DNA of 64,000 nt from Prostheceraeus crozeri (GCA_907163375.1 CAJQUW010013662.1:124001-188000), one strand, 5' to 3'. Counted from the first letter of the stretch, positions 9,649 to 22,589 are shown. Numbers and translations: made by a program. Notes: a model not told the origin generated them from the letters alone.

Positions 9649-9892
9649 TCTCAGTTCAGACACCCAAATGAATTATATCACGCTGAAGTTGCTTTAGCAA
9701 GACACCCATAAGTTTTGAATTCGAATTCTTTCAGCAAATTTCAATCAACAACAATGTTAAATTTGAGCACTCAGATATCTTTTGACACACTGTGTTCAAC
9801 ATTTATGCTCCGCAATACACAAAATCTAGTCATTTTGAATTTACAAACGCAAACGCTAAAGGTCACGAATTCTATGTTTATGGCACGAATCT

Positions 9893-10444
9893 TAAGTAAG
9901 TAAGTAAGTAAGTAATCGTTTATTGTTCCACTACAATGATTCGGTGGACACTTACAATAGAACAGTAACAGTAACATCGATGTCAAAATACATTAATACA
10001 CAGAATGAGAAGCCAATGGTTAATGAGGTACATAAAAAGGAAGGACAAGAAAGCTTATTTACAAAATCTGATGAAAGATCTGCTGAAGCGTACTGTTCTA
10101 GCGAGAGGTGGACACAAGACCGAGCAACTGCGTGAAGACATCTCCCTCACTGGGCGGATCAAAAACAAATCTCTGAGGGGGTGGGATGGATTTGAACTTA
10201 TAGTGTCAAATAATTTCTCACAGGTACAGTTCGCAGATTGAATAAGCGAAGAGTTCACAGAATGGGACAGTCCAATAATGCGATATACGCGACGCTCAAT
10301 ACGCAATAGGTCATTCAACAAGTACTGGGGTGCATTGCAGAAGCATGCATAGGCATACGTCATGATGGAACGTATAAAGTGAGTCTTAGTGACGTGAATG
10401 CTTCTGTGCAAATCAACTTTTATGCAGTGCTTATAGGCGTGCAA
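9893..10444 (-). mobile_element. LINE 3' end: reverse transcriptase C-terminus and (CTTA)n tail
   Basis: The frame 10444-10055 on the minus strand reads like the region just after the reverse transcriptase domain of CR1/L2/Jockey-type LINEs: FIRSIMTYAYACFCNAPQY, LLNDLLRIERRVYRIIGLS. After the stop there is a ~150-base 3' UTR ending in GGAACAATAAACGATTACTT, then a short tandem repeat of CTTA (9893-9915 on the plus strand as TAAG repeats). Such a tetramer tail in place of poly(A) is typical of CR1/L2-like LINEs. 5'-truncated, as is usual for target-primed insertions. Confidence 0.75.
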
Positions 10445-11090
10445 TTATATCTGAGTGTCAGTTTAATCGTAGTGAATTATAATTTCTTTTAAAGAATTTT
10501 ATGTTATTTGCTCATGTGTTTATTCTTCTTATAAATCATGATGAACTACTTGCAAGAGTAGATAATGGGCATCATTGTACTTATAAACAATACTTGTAAC
10601 ATGCTGACGTAATTCATAGCTTCCAAAAGATTTATCAATAAAAGAAGCGAGAAAGACATCAGAAAATTTGGAAAAAGTCAAAACTTGCATTGCTGTCACG
10701 CACTTTACAGACAAATGACGAACAGTTGTCTAATTCTGAGTCTGTAAATGTTCTACAAGTCAGATAAGAGGAGTTTTACAGACTCAACGCTATGCGACCC
10801 TAGTGAGACTGCCCGTAGGACTAAGAGAAGATAGTTGACGATGCAACACTTCCGGGTGTCAATAACATAAATGTGGGGTGGGGAAAGAATGGAAGCATCA
10901 GACCAGGAATCAATACCATTAAAATAAAACCCTTCGATATCGCAAGAACGGATGCCACAAGAAGGTAAAACAATCATATCCACATCCACAAAATCATTGT
11001 TATCAATCCTGAAATTTGAGCGAACAAAAAGCGTTGGGTGGAACCATAATAATTACAAATACACAGGCTTGCCGTTGGTGTTCAATAGCT
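10445..11090. other. No gene assigned; unknown ORF at 10753-10989 (-)
   Basis: A 78-codon minus-strand frame (VLPSCGIRSCDIEGF...) lies upstream of the LINE tail and could be a remnant of a mobile element, but I recognise no motif. The rest is non-coding. Confidence 0.25.
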
Positions 11091-12840
11091 ATTGGGATTG
11101 GGCTACCAAAAATCCTCCCCAATCCCAATAAATCCCAATAGATCCCAATAAGCCCTCTCCCAACAAAATATACATGTAATCGTTGACATTAGTCAGTGCG
11201 TTACAAATGTTTTCAGGTTGTACTGAGCAGTTCATTTTGCTCTGTCTTCAGTCTGACCTCGCCTCTCTCGAATTCGAGCATTGAGAGCTCTTAGTGTGAT
11301 TCACATGAATTTACACAATCAGCTTTAACCCTACTCTATCGCTTAAACTTCCGTAGTTGCTAAAAATAGTGGCTTAATTCGAAGGCCTTCCTGTGCATGC
11401 GCGTGAGGCATTAATTGAAACGGGTAATAGTATGACGGTGTGACAGTGTCACACTGCACAGGAACAATGGCTTCAAAAAGAAAGTTCAATCCCTATTCAT
11501 AGGCGCATCGAATACATGACCAGTAATGGAATGAGAAATTTTGTGATGCATGATATCTCATTGTTTGTTTTAGTTTAGGCTCCTTTTTTGGTCTAGTCAG
11601 ATTTTTCCAGAGATTTTCTATGTTTGTTTTTGTTTAGGCCCCTGTTTAGATCTAATCACATTTCTAGACGTTTCCTTCTGAGTAATTTTGAGGTGCATCT
11701 GAATGTGAGTTCAAAATGCAGTTTTTAATTCGGGGCATAAAGACGAAATTTTTATTTGTCGTAATGGGATAGAATTCATCGATAGATCGTATTTACCTTA
11801 GAGCCACTGAATTGTGGGTAAGTCATTGTAAAATGAAATTTGATTTATGCCTATAAAAAATATAGGGTCCACTGAACATAAGATTTTGAGGTATATAAGA
11901 AGTTGAGCATGTTTGCCTATGCATAGACCCAAAGTAGCAGCCTACTAGAATGTGGGCAATTTATTCAATGCGGTTTTTAATCAATGAGATATTAAAGCTA
12001 TGTTTAAAACAGCGGTTAACTTGGAGGAGGAGGTGGGCCTGTTGATCAGTCATTGACGTGCTCCTTATACTATAAACACCGGCCTAAATATAGCAGAACA
12101 GCTGGCCTAGATATAGCCTAAATAATAGCAGGCCTAAAATATAAAGTGCCTGTCCAAGGAGGTCTAGATATCTATAATTGTACAATTATAGATAGATATC
12201 TAGACCTCCTTGGCTGTCATAGGTAATTGTCTATTATCAAGCTAAGCTAAATGCAAAATCATATACATGTGTGCTATTAAAAAAGGTAGCAGCTATGCAA
12301 TAGTGTGTACAGGCTTATGCAATTCGCCTATACGTTGTCATGCGCTTCGCCGATGCTGTAATTAAGCTATACATTGCAAGCTATTTAGGCCTACTTAACC
12401 GTATAAGCCGCAGTCTACTGTTGCCTTCTGTACGTGTGAGCCCGTGTGGCGAGCTGTTTATTAACACCGTATTATCCAATATAGGCTTAATTAGCAGCAA
12501 GTGTGCTTGTAGTCTATACATACATATCAGCTATACATGTAGTCCCCTACAGATAAGTTCTTAGGTGAAGGCAGTGCAAAATTTTGCCATACAGTAGGCC
12601 TATTATACATAATTGTGTAAAATCAAATAAAGCCGTTATTTCTATTACGGCCAGTATAGCCCTAGGCTTACGTCCATGGACTTCGTCAATTCAAAAAGTA
12701 ACACATATGATAGGCCTAAGCGGCAAGCTCCGATGCAGCTTGGTGTCAACTTGAGCACGTTTTTAGCTCTAAAGTAGGCTAATGAGATTTCGATTAGGAT
12801 CTATTGGGAATCAATGGAAATTCTCATTGGGATTTCAACA
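11091..12840. repeat. Candidate inverted-repeat element with internal hairpin
   Basis: CCCAATAAATCCCAATAGAT around 11120-11145 and GGATCTATTGGGAATCAATG around 12797-12816 are imperfect inverted copies, each within a cluster of ATTGGGAT words. The 1.7 kb between them is non-coding, rich in the word AGGCCTA, and contains a strong hairpin at 12154-12213. This could be a decayed non-autonomous DNA transposon. No target duplication was found. Confidence 0.3.
12154..12213. repeat. Near-perfect 60-base hairpin
   Basis: CCAAGGAGGTCTAGATATCT on the left arm is matched exactly by its reverse complement at the right arm. The only interruption is a four-base insertion (CTAT) in the right arm. The apex reads AATTGTACAATT, itself a palindrome. 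No flanking promoter or oligo-T was seen; probably a transposon-derived foldback. Confidence 0.8.
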
Positions 12841-14159
12841 AAACATGAATCATTGGAAGATGTGTAATGAAAATTAATCGGTTCAGTGAGAAATTAGTTG
12901 AATAGTTCAGAACTAGTTTAGAAATTAGTTCAATTACACTTTCTCCTAGCATCTCATTTACATACATAATAATAGATTTTATCCGCATTAATGATCGGTC
13001 TGCACCATGATTTTTACCATTGTTTTCTCTTAGAATTTCTTAATAGAAATTCAAATTTAAATTTTCTGTGCAATCGCTGTCACCGAGACGAGCTTATATA
13101 GCTGGAATATTTTTCACGAAAACATCTGAAAAGTTATATCGGAAATCTTCATTTGATACTGAGAAAGATGAATCATGAAGTCTATAATGTTCACATGCTT
13201 CTAAATGGAAGATCTCACTTCAAGCTTGAAGTTGGCATCATCCGGTGTTCAGTCTCTCATGATATCTTTTTGAAGAGTCCGCCTACAAGAAATGTCAACG
13301 TGCGACCTCTTTGCCAGTCAAACAGACGAAATTCTCAATACCATCATATTTTCCTTGATGCTGTTTATAAAAACAAAAATATTTTACCACTGAAAAGGCA
13401 ACGCCCTACTTTTGGCTTACAGAGATGTGTCCTCATCTTACATATGAAATTAAATCGGGCACCTATGAACATCTGTCAGAGGAATAATATAATTTAGTCG
13501 CATGAATCGATGTATTAGGTTTAGTCTATGCATGTATATGATGCTATAATGCGTACAGGGTGAGTTTTAATTTTCGAGTTTCATGTTACGTTCAATGCTT
13601 GCTGATTACCAGCACTCTAAAACACCAAAAGGAGAATTTGATCCCGGAGTGGCAAAGCTGAACAAATTTCAGTCGCAGTTGATACATGAACCTAGGAATA
13701 CTCATATTGGTTGCTAGAATATAAAAGAGACATCAATTAATTACATGCAAAACATTTCATCAAACATAATTTTGGAATAGTGCAATGGTGTGCGAATCAC
13801 ATGTGTCGAAGTCATCTCTATTGAAAACGTACGTTTATGCGTTCTTTGCTTATAATAAACTCACGATCTCTTGCTCTTGCTAATCTGTGACGCTATTTTA
13901 TAAAAGTCATTCAGTTTTATCAAAAATTGAGACTGAAAAGTATGATATTTGAAAGGAATTTTATTTTAACATAATGCTTTGTTTTGACATAATTTTTTGA
14001 TTTTTGCTGTCGCTATTGTTGACATTGCTGTGGCTGAAAATATAGTCTCTGTTTCTATATGTCACTGTGAGGCATTTATTAGCTTGCATTTAATTAGTCA
14101 AGGCTCGATTTCTGGCATGCATGGTAAATTTATGCTTCGCGCAAGGAGTTTCCCTTTTT
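12841..14159. other. No feature supported
   Basis: AT-rich. The longest frame (13153-13497, plus) shows no motif or codon pattern that I trust. Confidence 0.3.
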
Positions 14160-14510
14160 CGCTGGCGACTAACTGTGTAACTCCTGTTTTAAAAGGTTTG
14201 ACATGATATGGATGACTTATCGGCGTATCGTCCGATTGTCAATTTGCCTATTTTGTCAAAACTCATTGAACGGCTGACTTTTCATCAGTTGATGATTTAT
14301 CTGGATGAAAGCAATCTGATTTCACAGCATCAATCCATTCAACAGAGAGTGCGGTTACCAAGCTCACCAATGACCTACTTGCGTCGTACATCAATTAACA
14401 ATGGTAACTTGAATCTGATCGCTGAAAATAAGTTCTGATTTTGGCAACGTGGACCACGGGATTTTATTGCCACTATTGGCAACTTCCTTTGGACTTCAAG
14501 GTACGGTTAA
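14160..14510 (+). mobile_element. LINE reverse transcriptase fragment (N-terminal RT motifs)
   Basis: The plus strand reads VTPVLKG, then DDLSAYRPIVNLPILSKLIE, RLTFHQLMIYLDESNLIS and, in another frame, VDHGILLPLLATSFGLQG. This is the conserved start of the reverse transcriptase domain of CR1/Jockey-type LINEs (usual pattern: YRPISNL..LSKLLER...QL..YL, then ..AFDTVDH.ILL). At least two frame changes and an internal loss separate the pieces, and both ends of the element are missing. A dead fragment. Confidence 0.75.
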
Positions 14511-15612
14511 TCGATGCCTGCAATCATGCATCAATACAAGGGGCCATTAAATAGCACTCGATTAAAGATAATGAATAATTTCGTGTTAGAATTGTTAAAA
14601 TAAACAGTGATGTCAATTATTAATTGATTTCTTTTTTATTTACTTGGAAATTTGAATATCTTTGCTTCAAACTTTTTCACCTGTCATACTCGTGAAAACC
14701 AGAATTACCGTACTACTTCGCTTTGATTAATGTATGAATTTTCATATGTGTGTCCTACCAGAATGATTGATATCAATAGCGGTTTGGGGTTTCTTCCAAA
14801 TCAATTACCAACAGAATTTAAGGTGATCAAATGTTTTTTCAGGGTCAGCGAGTTAAAATCAAATGAGGCAAAGAATCAGTACTCTATGCATAAAGCAGTC
14901 TTCTTCAGAAGTTGTGAAAAGTGTTTTTGCCTTTTATGGAATAAAGTCTCTCTATATAAAAATACAAAGCCGCATCAAATATATCCAGAAAAAACAATTA
15001 CAGAAAAAATAAGTAATATTCAAAATATATAACATGTAAAAACATGCATAACCACATACAACCTTACAATCGAGATCGCTCAAAATTCAACTTCGGTAAG
15101 AGAATAGATAGCATCAAATCATCCCTTCCTGATATCGCTTGCTTTAAATACTGAAATATGCCATAAAGTTTCAAAGATGTAGCATAAAGAAGGCGGCAGC
15201 AATGAAAAAGACAAATGCAAACCCAATCGATGCAGAATTTATTCTGATGGACGTCCAGGATTGACATCGAGACCATTTAGCGAAGCATTACATCTATTAT
15301 AGTATATATGTTGTAATTATATAAATCATGTTGTATCATGTGTCGGTGAACCATACAGTCACTTAATTATTCATTCCAGACCTGCGTGAGGTTGCCCGAC
15401 AATTCTTCTTGTTGATACGTGTTATGATGAAACAAATAAAATGTAGGCTCAGAATATTTCATGCAAAACATTGAATCTGAAACCTCTGGTGTAGCCCATT
15501 AGTGCTTGTATCTTCCATATAGACGAACTATCTCTTAGACATTTCTTTTTATCCTTATGTGGTAGTAGTGGCGTGCGGTGCTATTTATCAATAGGCATAC
15601 GATGATATTTTT
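14511..15612. other. No feature supported
   Basis: AT-rich with only short frames on either strand. Nothing recognised. Confidence 0.3.
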
Positions 15613-16358
15613 AGTCCGGGAGCCAGCGTGAAGTTGTGCAGGGAACGAGGTAGTACATAAAACTTTCACATAGCATAGTACACCTCTAGCCTACTGCAAA
15701 ACTTCGCGTCTGCCGGATCAGATAATTTGCTTTTCAGAAATAGAGAGGATAACACAATCCTATGTATTTCGAGTGGTAAAATTGTGACATTTAAGGTGTT
15801 GACTCCATTTTTTCGAATTTTTGCTCATAAAAGTTACACAAATTGGTATTTTGTTGAACTGGTTATTATAGAAATCATCTACAGATCATGATCTTTCAAA
15901 TGAGTTATCATTCAGTGACAGAGCATGAAGTAAAGTGTACAAACAAACACTATTTATTAGCGTAAATCAATAATTTTCCTGAAATTTCTATGTTAGAATT
16001 TGCAGTTACACCAACGAAAAGTGTCTGTTTGTACACTTTACTTCATCCTCTGTCACTGAATGATAACTCATTTGAAAGATCATGATCTGTAGATGATTTC
16101 TATAATAACCAGTTCAACAAAATACCAATTTGTGTAACTTTTATGAGCAAAAATTCGAAAAAATGGAGTCAACACCTTAAATGTCACAATTTTACCACTG
16201 GAAATACATAGGATTGTGTTATCCTCTCTATTTCTGAAAAGCAAATGATCTGATCCGGCAGACGCGAAGTTTTGCAGTAGGTTAGAGGTGTACTATGCTA
16301 TGTGAAAGTTTTATGTACTACCTCGTTCCCTGCACAACTTCACGCTGGCTCCCGGACT
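15613..16358. mobile_element. Foldback element: two 338 bp arms around a 70 bp spacer
   Basis: Arms at 15613-15950 and 16021-16358 are reverse complements of equal length with about five mismatches seen by eye (roughly 98-99% identity). The outer ends read AGTCCGGGAGCC and its complement. The 70 bp spacer is AT-rich. No protein is encoded. Flanking T runs (ATATTTT left, TTTTAG right) could hide a short target duplication. A similar end, AGCTCCCGGACTACTAG, occurs at about 52128-52144, so this is likely a repeat family. The very high arm identity means either recent insertion, gene conversion or an assembly artefact. Confidence 0.85.
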
Positions 16359-16620
16359 ATTTTAGAATTAGAATTTGATATTCTTTAAATGTCAATGCGC
16401 TCAAAGTTGGATATTGTCCTTGCAAGTCATGGCATTTATCATATTCGATATCGAAAAGGATCGAAAAGGGCGCTAACACATTGCGTGATATTCACGAAAT
16501 TATCAAAAATTAAAGTCGATCCACCTTGACTTTTAACGAAGACATCAGATGACATTATAATAGAAAAAGCCTTCTTGCACCATTCGAAGGCTACACGTGA
16601 AGTTTTCTCAATGGACATTC
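16359..16620. other. No feature supported
   Basis: Short unique spacer between the foldback element and the next inverted-repeat element. Confidence 0.3.
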
Positions 16621-19600
16621 AGGGTGACTTCGATTACAGCTATACAATCTACAGTCGAGCTATTGACTGTTACAGCTGTAGTCACTGTAGTTGGCTGTAG
16701 TTGACTGCAACAGGCTGCAACAAGCTGTTAACAGCTGTAAAAGCTGTATTTGCAGCCAACTACAGTGACAGTCGGCTGTAATTACAGTTGAATCATCCTA
16801 TCAAAAAATATTCAATTATCAATATACGGGTCCATATACAAGTTAGAATACAGTTTATTTCAGATTTGGTCAGTATGCCGTATAAGCAGTTAACTTCAGG
16901 TTTGTGAAATCTGGGAGTTGCAATCCATCACATTCAGAAGATATCAAGATGAAAAGAAAACTACAAATATCAGTAGTTATGCTGTAATTTTTCTTGGTAA
17001 AGGTAATTTGATTTTAAGCCAGTAAATGTTTCAGTAGAAGCACAGAATTAACCAAGTTTTCTAAAAAAATGTTTGCTTGCTTTCAAATTAAAATTCTTAG
17101 GGAACAAACGCATCAAAGAGGAACACAGAGGGACATGCATACAGATAATTCGTGAAGCCGTTGTGCAGAAATGCTGCAGCAATATAACAATGAAACGCAA
17201 AATCAACCTTCTTCTTAGCAGGAAGGCGGTTTTCTTTGTGTTGAAGTTCCCTCCATTCCACCTGAAGGGCTCCGATTGCTCGCTACACAATTTGTCTCGC
17301 CGAAGACAGACGATGGTTAAAATTACTTTGCTGTGGATCTATCAAAGGGCTACGGAACGGTACAATTATATTGTGCCGGATCCCCTGATAAGCTCAGTCC
17401 CCAACCATGATGTAGGGACGCGGAGGACGGTCCAGAAAGTCAAGAAGTGTCCTCAAGTGTCACTCAAGTGCTGATTTGTCGTGTGAGGTCCGGTCGGTCT
17501 AGTAACCAACCACCAAACCTATCTACCACAACCTGTACAATGAGGCTGTGCCAAGCTTTACCAGGACGTCCACAGTAGGCAATAAGCATTGCCAGCGTGG
17601 TCCGGTTGTTGGATAGGCACAATTACTCCATCCACAAAGAGGATAGAATTGTGGTCAAGGACGTTGACAGAGAGGTTCTCAAACTCCTCTGGGCCTGGAA
17701 GAAGGATATAAGTCGGAGAGATGTGAAAGAAGAATTCTGCCTCTTTATTGCAGTGAAGTTTAGTAGTACTTTCCACACAATCGTGGTCTTTGGCCACCTG
17801 ACGGAAGAAAGCTCCACTTCCAAGAAAATCTAAAAAAGAGAGTCATTACTTTCTCTGCTTGATTTCTTTTGGCTGCAGGATTTTTAGCCATACGCCATGT
17901 GATCTTCTGTCAACAGTGTCTCGAGCTGCTCTTCGGTTACTCGGAGATGACGCGTTGTGAGATCTGGGTTTTTAGAAGCTTGGCGTTGGTTCATGACGAA
18001 TAAAATCTGGTGACAAGAGAAAAATTACAATGTGTAATTGCCATACTCAATTACGGACTTTTTGAACAATTACTATTGATTTTTTTGTGAAACTTTGTGA
18101 AAAACGGTCATGTTATCTTTTGCTTTTAATAGGCTTTTTCAATTTTGACACAACAAAAGCATACCAGCGTACATAGTAATGCTTAATAAGTCCGGTTAGG
18201 CAGCCTCCCACTTAGAATAGAATATGAATAGAATTCGTCAGAATCTTTCCCTCATAAGAATATTCAAGTCAAGTTCTGTCCTCAATCAGTTACAATTTTC
18301 CCAGCATTTTCCTGCAGTTACAATCTTTTAGCATCTAACAGGGATGCAGGAACATGGGGAGGCGAGCTAGGACCCATCGATTTTTTTACTCGCTTACGGT
18401 TATTTCATAGAAGGCTATTAATACGAGCGTATTAGTTCCTGAGTAAGGAAGTCCCACTCGTTTTTTCTCACACTCTGAATTTTACTTCGTTCCTACGCCC
18501 TTGTCATCTTCTTATTCTAAGCTAATAGTCAAATAGTTAAGTTAAGAATAAATATCTAGTAGGCTCTATTGCTTGGCTGCAAACATAGCATTAGACCCCA
18601 AATAGAGCACAAATAATGAAGTAGATCTACAAGGCTTCCGCCTAGATACGATAAATTATGAAGAAAAATGAATTTGAGAAAGATACATGAAATTTTCATG
18701 AAGAACAACTTAGTTTCCATAAAAATTTACTTGTAGAACAAGTTGTAACAAAACCAATCAACTAGAAAACGCATGGAAACGATTAACGAGAAGTTATGGT
18801 ACAAATTGCATCGTAATTAAAGGGAATCGAAGGGGTGGGCCTTTGTTATATAGCAGGGTTGGCCCGTAAAAACCACTAGCTTTTGTAACCATTTTTCGGC
18901 AAAAACTGGCTTCAATTATTTTTCCAGCATTATTACTTCAGATTTTGGGTACATACAGTATAAAGGATCATCTTGACTCCTTATTTTATTGATGAACGTT
19001 ACAATATGTTCATTTTACTTTTTCGATATTCGATAAATATTTAGGCCTGTGTTTTCACAGTTCAGACCTTACCAATATCATATCTCATTCAAGAATATGT
19101 TCCAAGCATAAGTGTAAGAGCATGCATTATTATAAAAAATATTGTTATGAAATTACAGCGCATTCTCTCAAGCGTTCATACTGGAAGAAAATCACTTGGC
19201 TCTATATAAAAGACAGTGTTTTTGCTTGAAAACATGTATTCATGGCAAGTTACCCTCACATGTTTAGAAGATAAGGTGATTTTAAATGAATCTAATACCG
19301 GAAGAAAAGTTTTGATTTGAGCTTAAAACATGGAAATTCGAAGAGCTTCAAAAAAATTTGAATATCACAATAAATGTAAATACATGTAAATCTCACAATA
19401 ATTGCTTGCCGCTTTCAGATTCCATCAATAATAACCAATTTGCAGCTTACTGGACATTTTCTCCTGTAGAAATTATAACTGAAGCTGTTTAGACATACAC
19501 TATACCTCACTTTATCAAGATTGCTGCTGCGAGCTAGGTTAACTAAGCATTATTTGTACTTCCAAATCATTATTTCTGCTCCAGTCACAGGCATAAGTAC

Positions 19601-21156
19601 AGTCAGTACACTTCTAAAAAATGCAGAAATGCATTCTAAGTGGCTGTTGCACATTGTTTGATTTGAGAGCTTCGGTGCATTTTCCGGTGCAGAGACCCTT
19701 TGATAGAGTGTTTTCTCTGTGCTCATGAGACCTGGGTTCGAATCTAGATCTGATGAAGCCTAAGCTACTATTAAAATGCACTCTATATTCTTGCTGAGCA
19801 CTCAACACAGAAGAATGACAGTGGGACTAATGAAGCTCGCCACATGAAGAGAGTGGCTAGCTTAATTTAATTCCATCATAAACCAGTTTTATTCATATAT
19901 TTATTTTCATTTTTTTAGATTTAACGGAATCACATTCTTTGATCTAAAAGAGCATTCATTTGATGATAATTTGAGAAGTATCTAACAACTTCTACAGCAT
20001 GAACTAAAGGACCAAAATGGTGTTGAAGTCTACATTTGTTCTAAAGGTTCAAGAAAAGGGCACAGCAATCGTATACAAAGACAACATCGAATGTCGTTCG
20101 TGATAAAAGCATATCATGTGGTTCTATCAAGTCAAGTCAAGTCAAATAGTTGTTTTTTCTCTTCAAAATCGAGATCACAAGACGTAGAGATCATAAAGAT
20201 GCAGAAACGACATCATCGATATAAACAACAATTCGAGTCATATAAAATATCGGAAGAGTATGGGTAAGAAGATAGAATGTCATCAGAGAATGAATGTCAT
20301 GCTTTGCAAGATAAGAGTTGCAATCTGTATACCCGCTGCATCGTAATACTCAAAACCGAACTTGCTGTCTATCATTTCGTGAAGAAATAGACTGATTTTT
20401 CGGAATTTCAGTTTTAGCCGGTTTTTACCAGTTTTTACCGGGTTTTGCCGGGTTTTTACCGCTTAGTGGCAAAATCCAGTTTTAGCCGACAAAAAGCCAA
20501 CCCTGGTAGAGTATACTTCGCAGAGTGAATGCCTCACCATCAACTCCATGCTGGTTGCCCGTCGCCGAGCCAGCAGCTAACATGCATCGTCGTTCTTGAT
20601 CCTGAAGTACACAAGTTACCACCTGGTCTAACCCCGTTCGAAAGGCTCTCAATGACTCATTGTCCATTGCTCGGCAACAGGGTAACACTCGCCTCGTCAG
20701 TGCCGAATACAAAATACTCAATAGAGTTATTCGAAACCACTTCATTCTTGTTGCTACTTTCTCTTGCCTTTTCCACGCATCTCTTTCTCTCGCTCAATCA
20801 AGCCTTCGAAAAAAGGACATACTGCGCCTCAGTCAACTTCATGATCACTGCTTCTGACTCACTTTCAAAGCTGTGATATCGATTTATGTAGGCGCTTTAG
20901 AATGTTCACAGAGGACAGAGCATGAATAAGCCCATAGATATCCAGCCTCAGATCTCCCTTACCAACACCATTGTATTGCGTTTTGAAAATCAATTGGATT
21001 ATAATTCTCAGCACGAGCCGCCAACTGACGCAGATGATAATAAGATGGCTCGGCTGCCGCTTTCTACAGTTACTGTAAATTTTAACAGTGGTTGTAGTTT
21101 TCAACAGGCAACTACAGTCAACCATAGTCAGTTACAGTTGCAATCGAAGTCACCCT
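16621..21156. mobile_element. ~4.5 kb DNA transposon with inverted ends, no transposase seen
   Basis: AGGGTGACTTCGATTACAG at 16621 is matched in reverse complement by AGGGTGACTTCGATTGCAA ending at 21156 (15 identical terminal bases, then looser similarity). Both subterminal regions (16640-16790 and 21055-21140) are crowded with CTGTAGTTG / CAACTACAG words in both orientations, which looks like a transposase-binding repeat zone. No target duplication is evident and no transposase is recognisable; frames at 17073-17474 and 17558-17833 are unassigned. A hAT-like element (18854-20505) is inserted within it. Superfamily uncertain. Confidence 0.55.
18854..20505. mobile_element. hAT-like non-autonomous element nested in the 4.5 kb element
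   Basis: The ends are CAGGGTTGGC (18854) and its exact complement GCCAACCCTG (ending 20505), the usual terminal sequence of many hAT elements. The right subterminal region has several copies of GTTTTTACCGGGTTTT-like sequence. No transposase is present in the 1.65 kb. The 8-base flanks (TTATATAG and GTAGAGTA) do not match well, so the target duplication has decayed or the ends recombined. A tRNA-like B-box (GGTTCGAATC, about 19734-19743) lies inside and may mark an inserted SINE. Confidence 0.6.
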
Positions 21157-22248
21157 CAGACTTGGGTTTCAAAACCAACATGGAAAAATCGTCGTATCGA
21201 CGAATGTGCGCCTTTTCGTCTTTCAGCGTTTCGGTCTTCATTTGAACTTCACTTGAAGTTCGGGCATCGGTCGCCCAGCTTCAACAACATTTTTTCGGCA
21301 AATATTCTGCCAGATCGGTAAACAAATTGATAGCATGCAATGTCCAAGACAGCTCTACATTGTAGGCTACCATCAGACAACGCTTTGTTCTTTTCTGGTG
21401 ATGGATGACCAATATATAGCATATCGGGCCAGCTCATACAATGCATGCACATGCACACAAATCAGCCTGATGAGATCTGGTCGATCTGTATCATTTTCCC
21501 TAAAGTGAGCGATGCAACAACTTCGCCGAATGCAGCCACTATAGATTTCAGCCACTATTTCATTTCACAGACGTTTGTATGGGAGGTGTGTGAGAAGGCA
21601 GCGTGCATAGACTGCGAGTAAGGCAGTGCAAATAGGCAACACCAGTGAATGCGGCGATGCCTCAACGTTGTTAAAGCTCATTAGACGTAATTTCACTAAA
21701 TGAAGGTGCTTTCCATTGGATTTTATCCGATATTCAGAGCCCAAATTATCCTCAATCCTGGGAAGGATAAAAATGGTTGATTTACAGAATTTAAGCGAGG
21801 CGTTCGACGCATGCACCGCATCTATTGACGGCACGCCACTGGGTAGCGATAATAGTCCCAAATCATTTAATGAATGTTAGCTGTGCAGGAGTACCTCTTT
21901 TGCGCTGATAGCTCCATTCCTATAGGCCTAGAAGACAAAGGATTCATAAACATGTTCATGACGGGGGAGTGGTCCAACAGAAGTTGCACTACAATTTAGC
22001 AATAGGCAAAATATCTATGAGATATAAGCGTAAGTCAATCATCTGAGAATGAATTTCCAATTCACTGAAGCTACAAAAGCCTGGGCAAATGTGTCTAGAC
22101 CATAATAACAATAATATATTATATTGCACAAGAGCAAAAGGCAAGCACAGGTCCCGAGGGACACTTACGTGAAGCCAACATGACAATACAAAATTGTTTC
22201 CTACATCATGGAAATGCATTCCATGATTCAAGAAATACATTCAGCTAG
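21157..22248. other. No feature supported
   Basis: No coding pattern, repeats or RNA genes recognised. Confidence 0.3.
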
Positions 22249-22342
22249 GTAAGCAATTTTCCAAAAAGAAATATTTCTCGATCGATTAGTATATTAAAAT
22301 AAATCATGCAATCTTCCGACGTTTCGGCTTAGCCTTAATCAT

Positions 22343-22584
22343 GGGAAACAAGAGTCAAGTATTCCGCATGGTATTTAAGATAGGTGATCGTGAATTAATC
22401 TCAGATGTTTCAAGTCTACGGCGGACAAAAGTGTTCATCACGTTTTTGTGCAGACATTTCCAATTAATGTCCTTGATTGATGGTTGGCCGTGCATATATA
22501 TGTGTTCAAATACAGCAGAGGTGTGGCTCTTCATGTGTTCCAGTAATCGTGATAGAATTGTTCTCTTCGTCTCTCCAATGTAGT
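22343..22584 (-). pseudogene. GIY-YIG endonuclease domain, Penelope-like element C-terminus
   Basis: The minus strand from 22584 reads YIGETKRTILSRLLEHMKSH, then VFEHIYMHGQPSIKDINW, and later RRRLETSEINSRSPILNTMR before a stop. This is the second half of a GIY-YIG nuclease (YxGET.R....R..EH, a later conserved Glu in RRxLETxEI, and the closing LN). In Penelope-like elements this domain follows the reverse transcriptase and nicks target DNA for primed reverse transcription. The first GIY strand and the reverse transcriptase that should precede it are absent; LINE sequence lies there instead. Confidence 0.75.
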
Positions 22585-22589
22585 TTTAT

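Noticed and set aside
17558-17833. Possible GIY-YIG nuclease tail of another Penelope-like element (NYSIHKEDRIVVKDVDRE)
   Set aside because: Resembles the C-terminal region loosely, but the conserved Arg/Glu/Asn positions could not be placed, and no terminal repeat is nearby.
20482-20876. Overlapping ORFs on both strands inside the 4.5 kb element
   Set aside because: No transposase motif or codon preference; overlapping open frames on opposite strands argue for chance.
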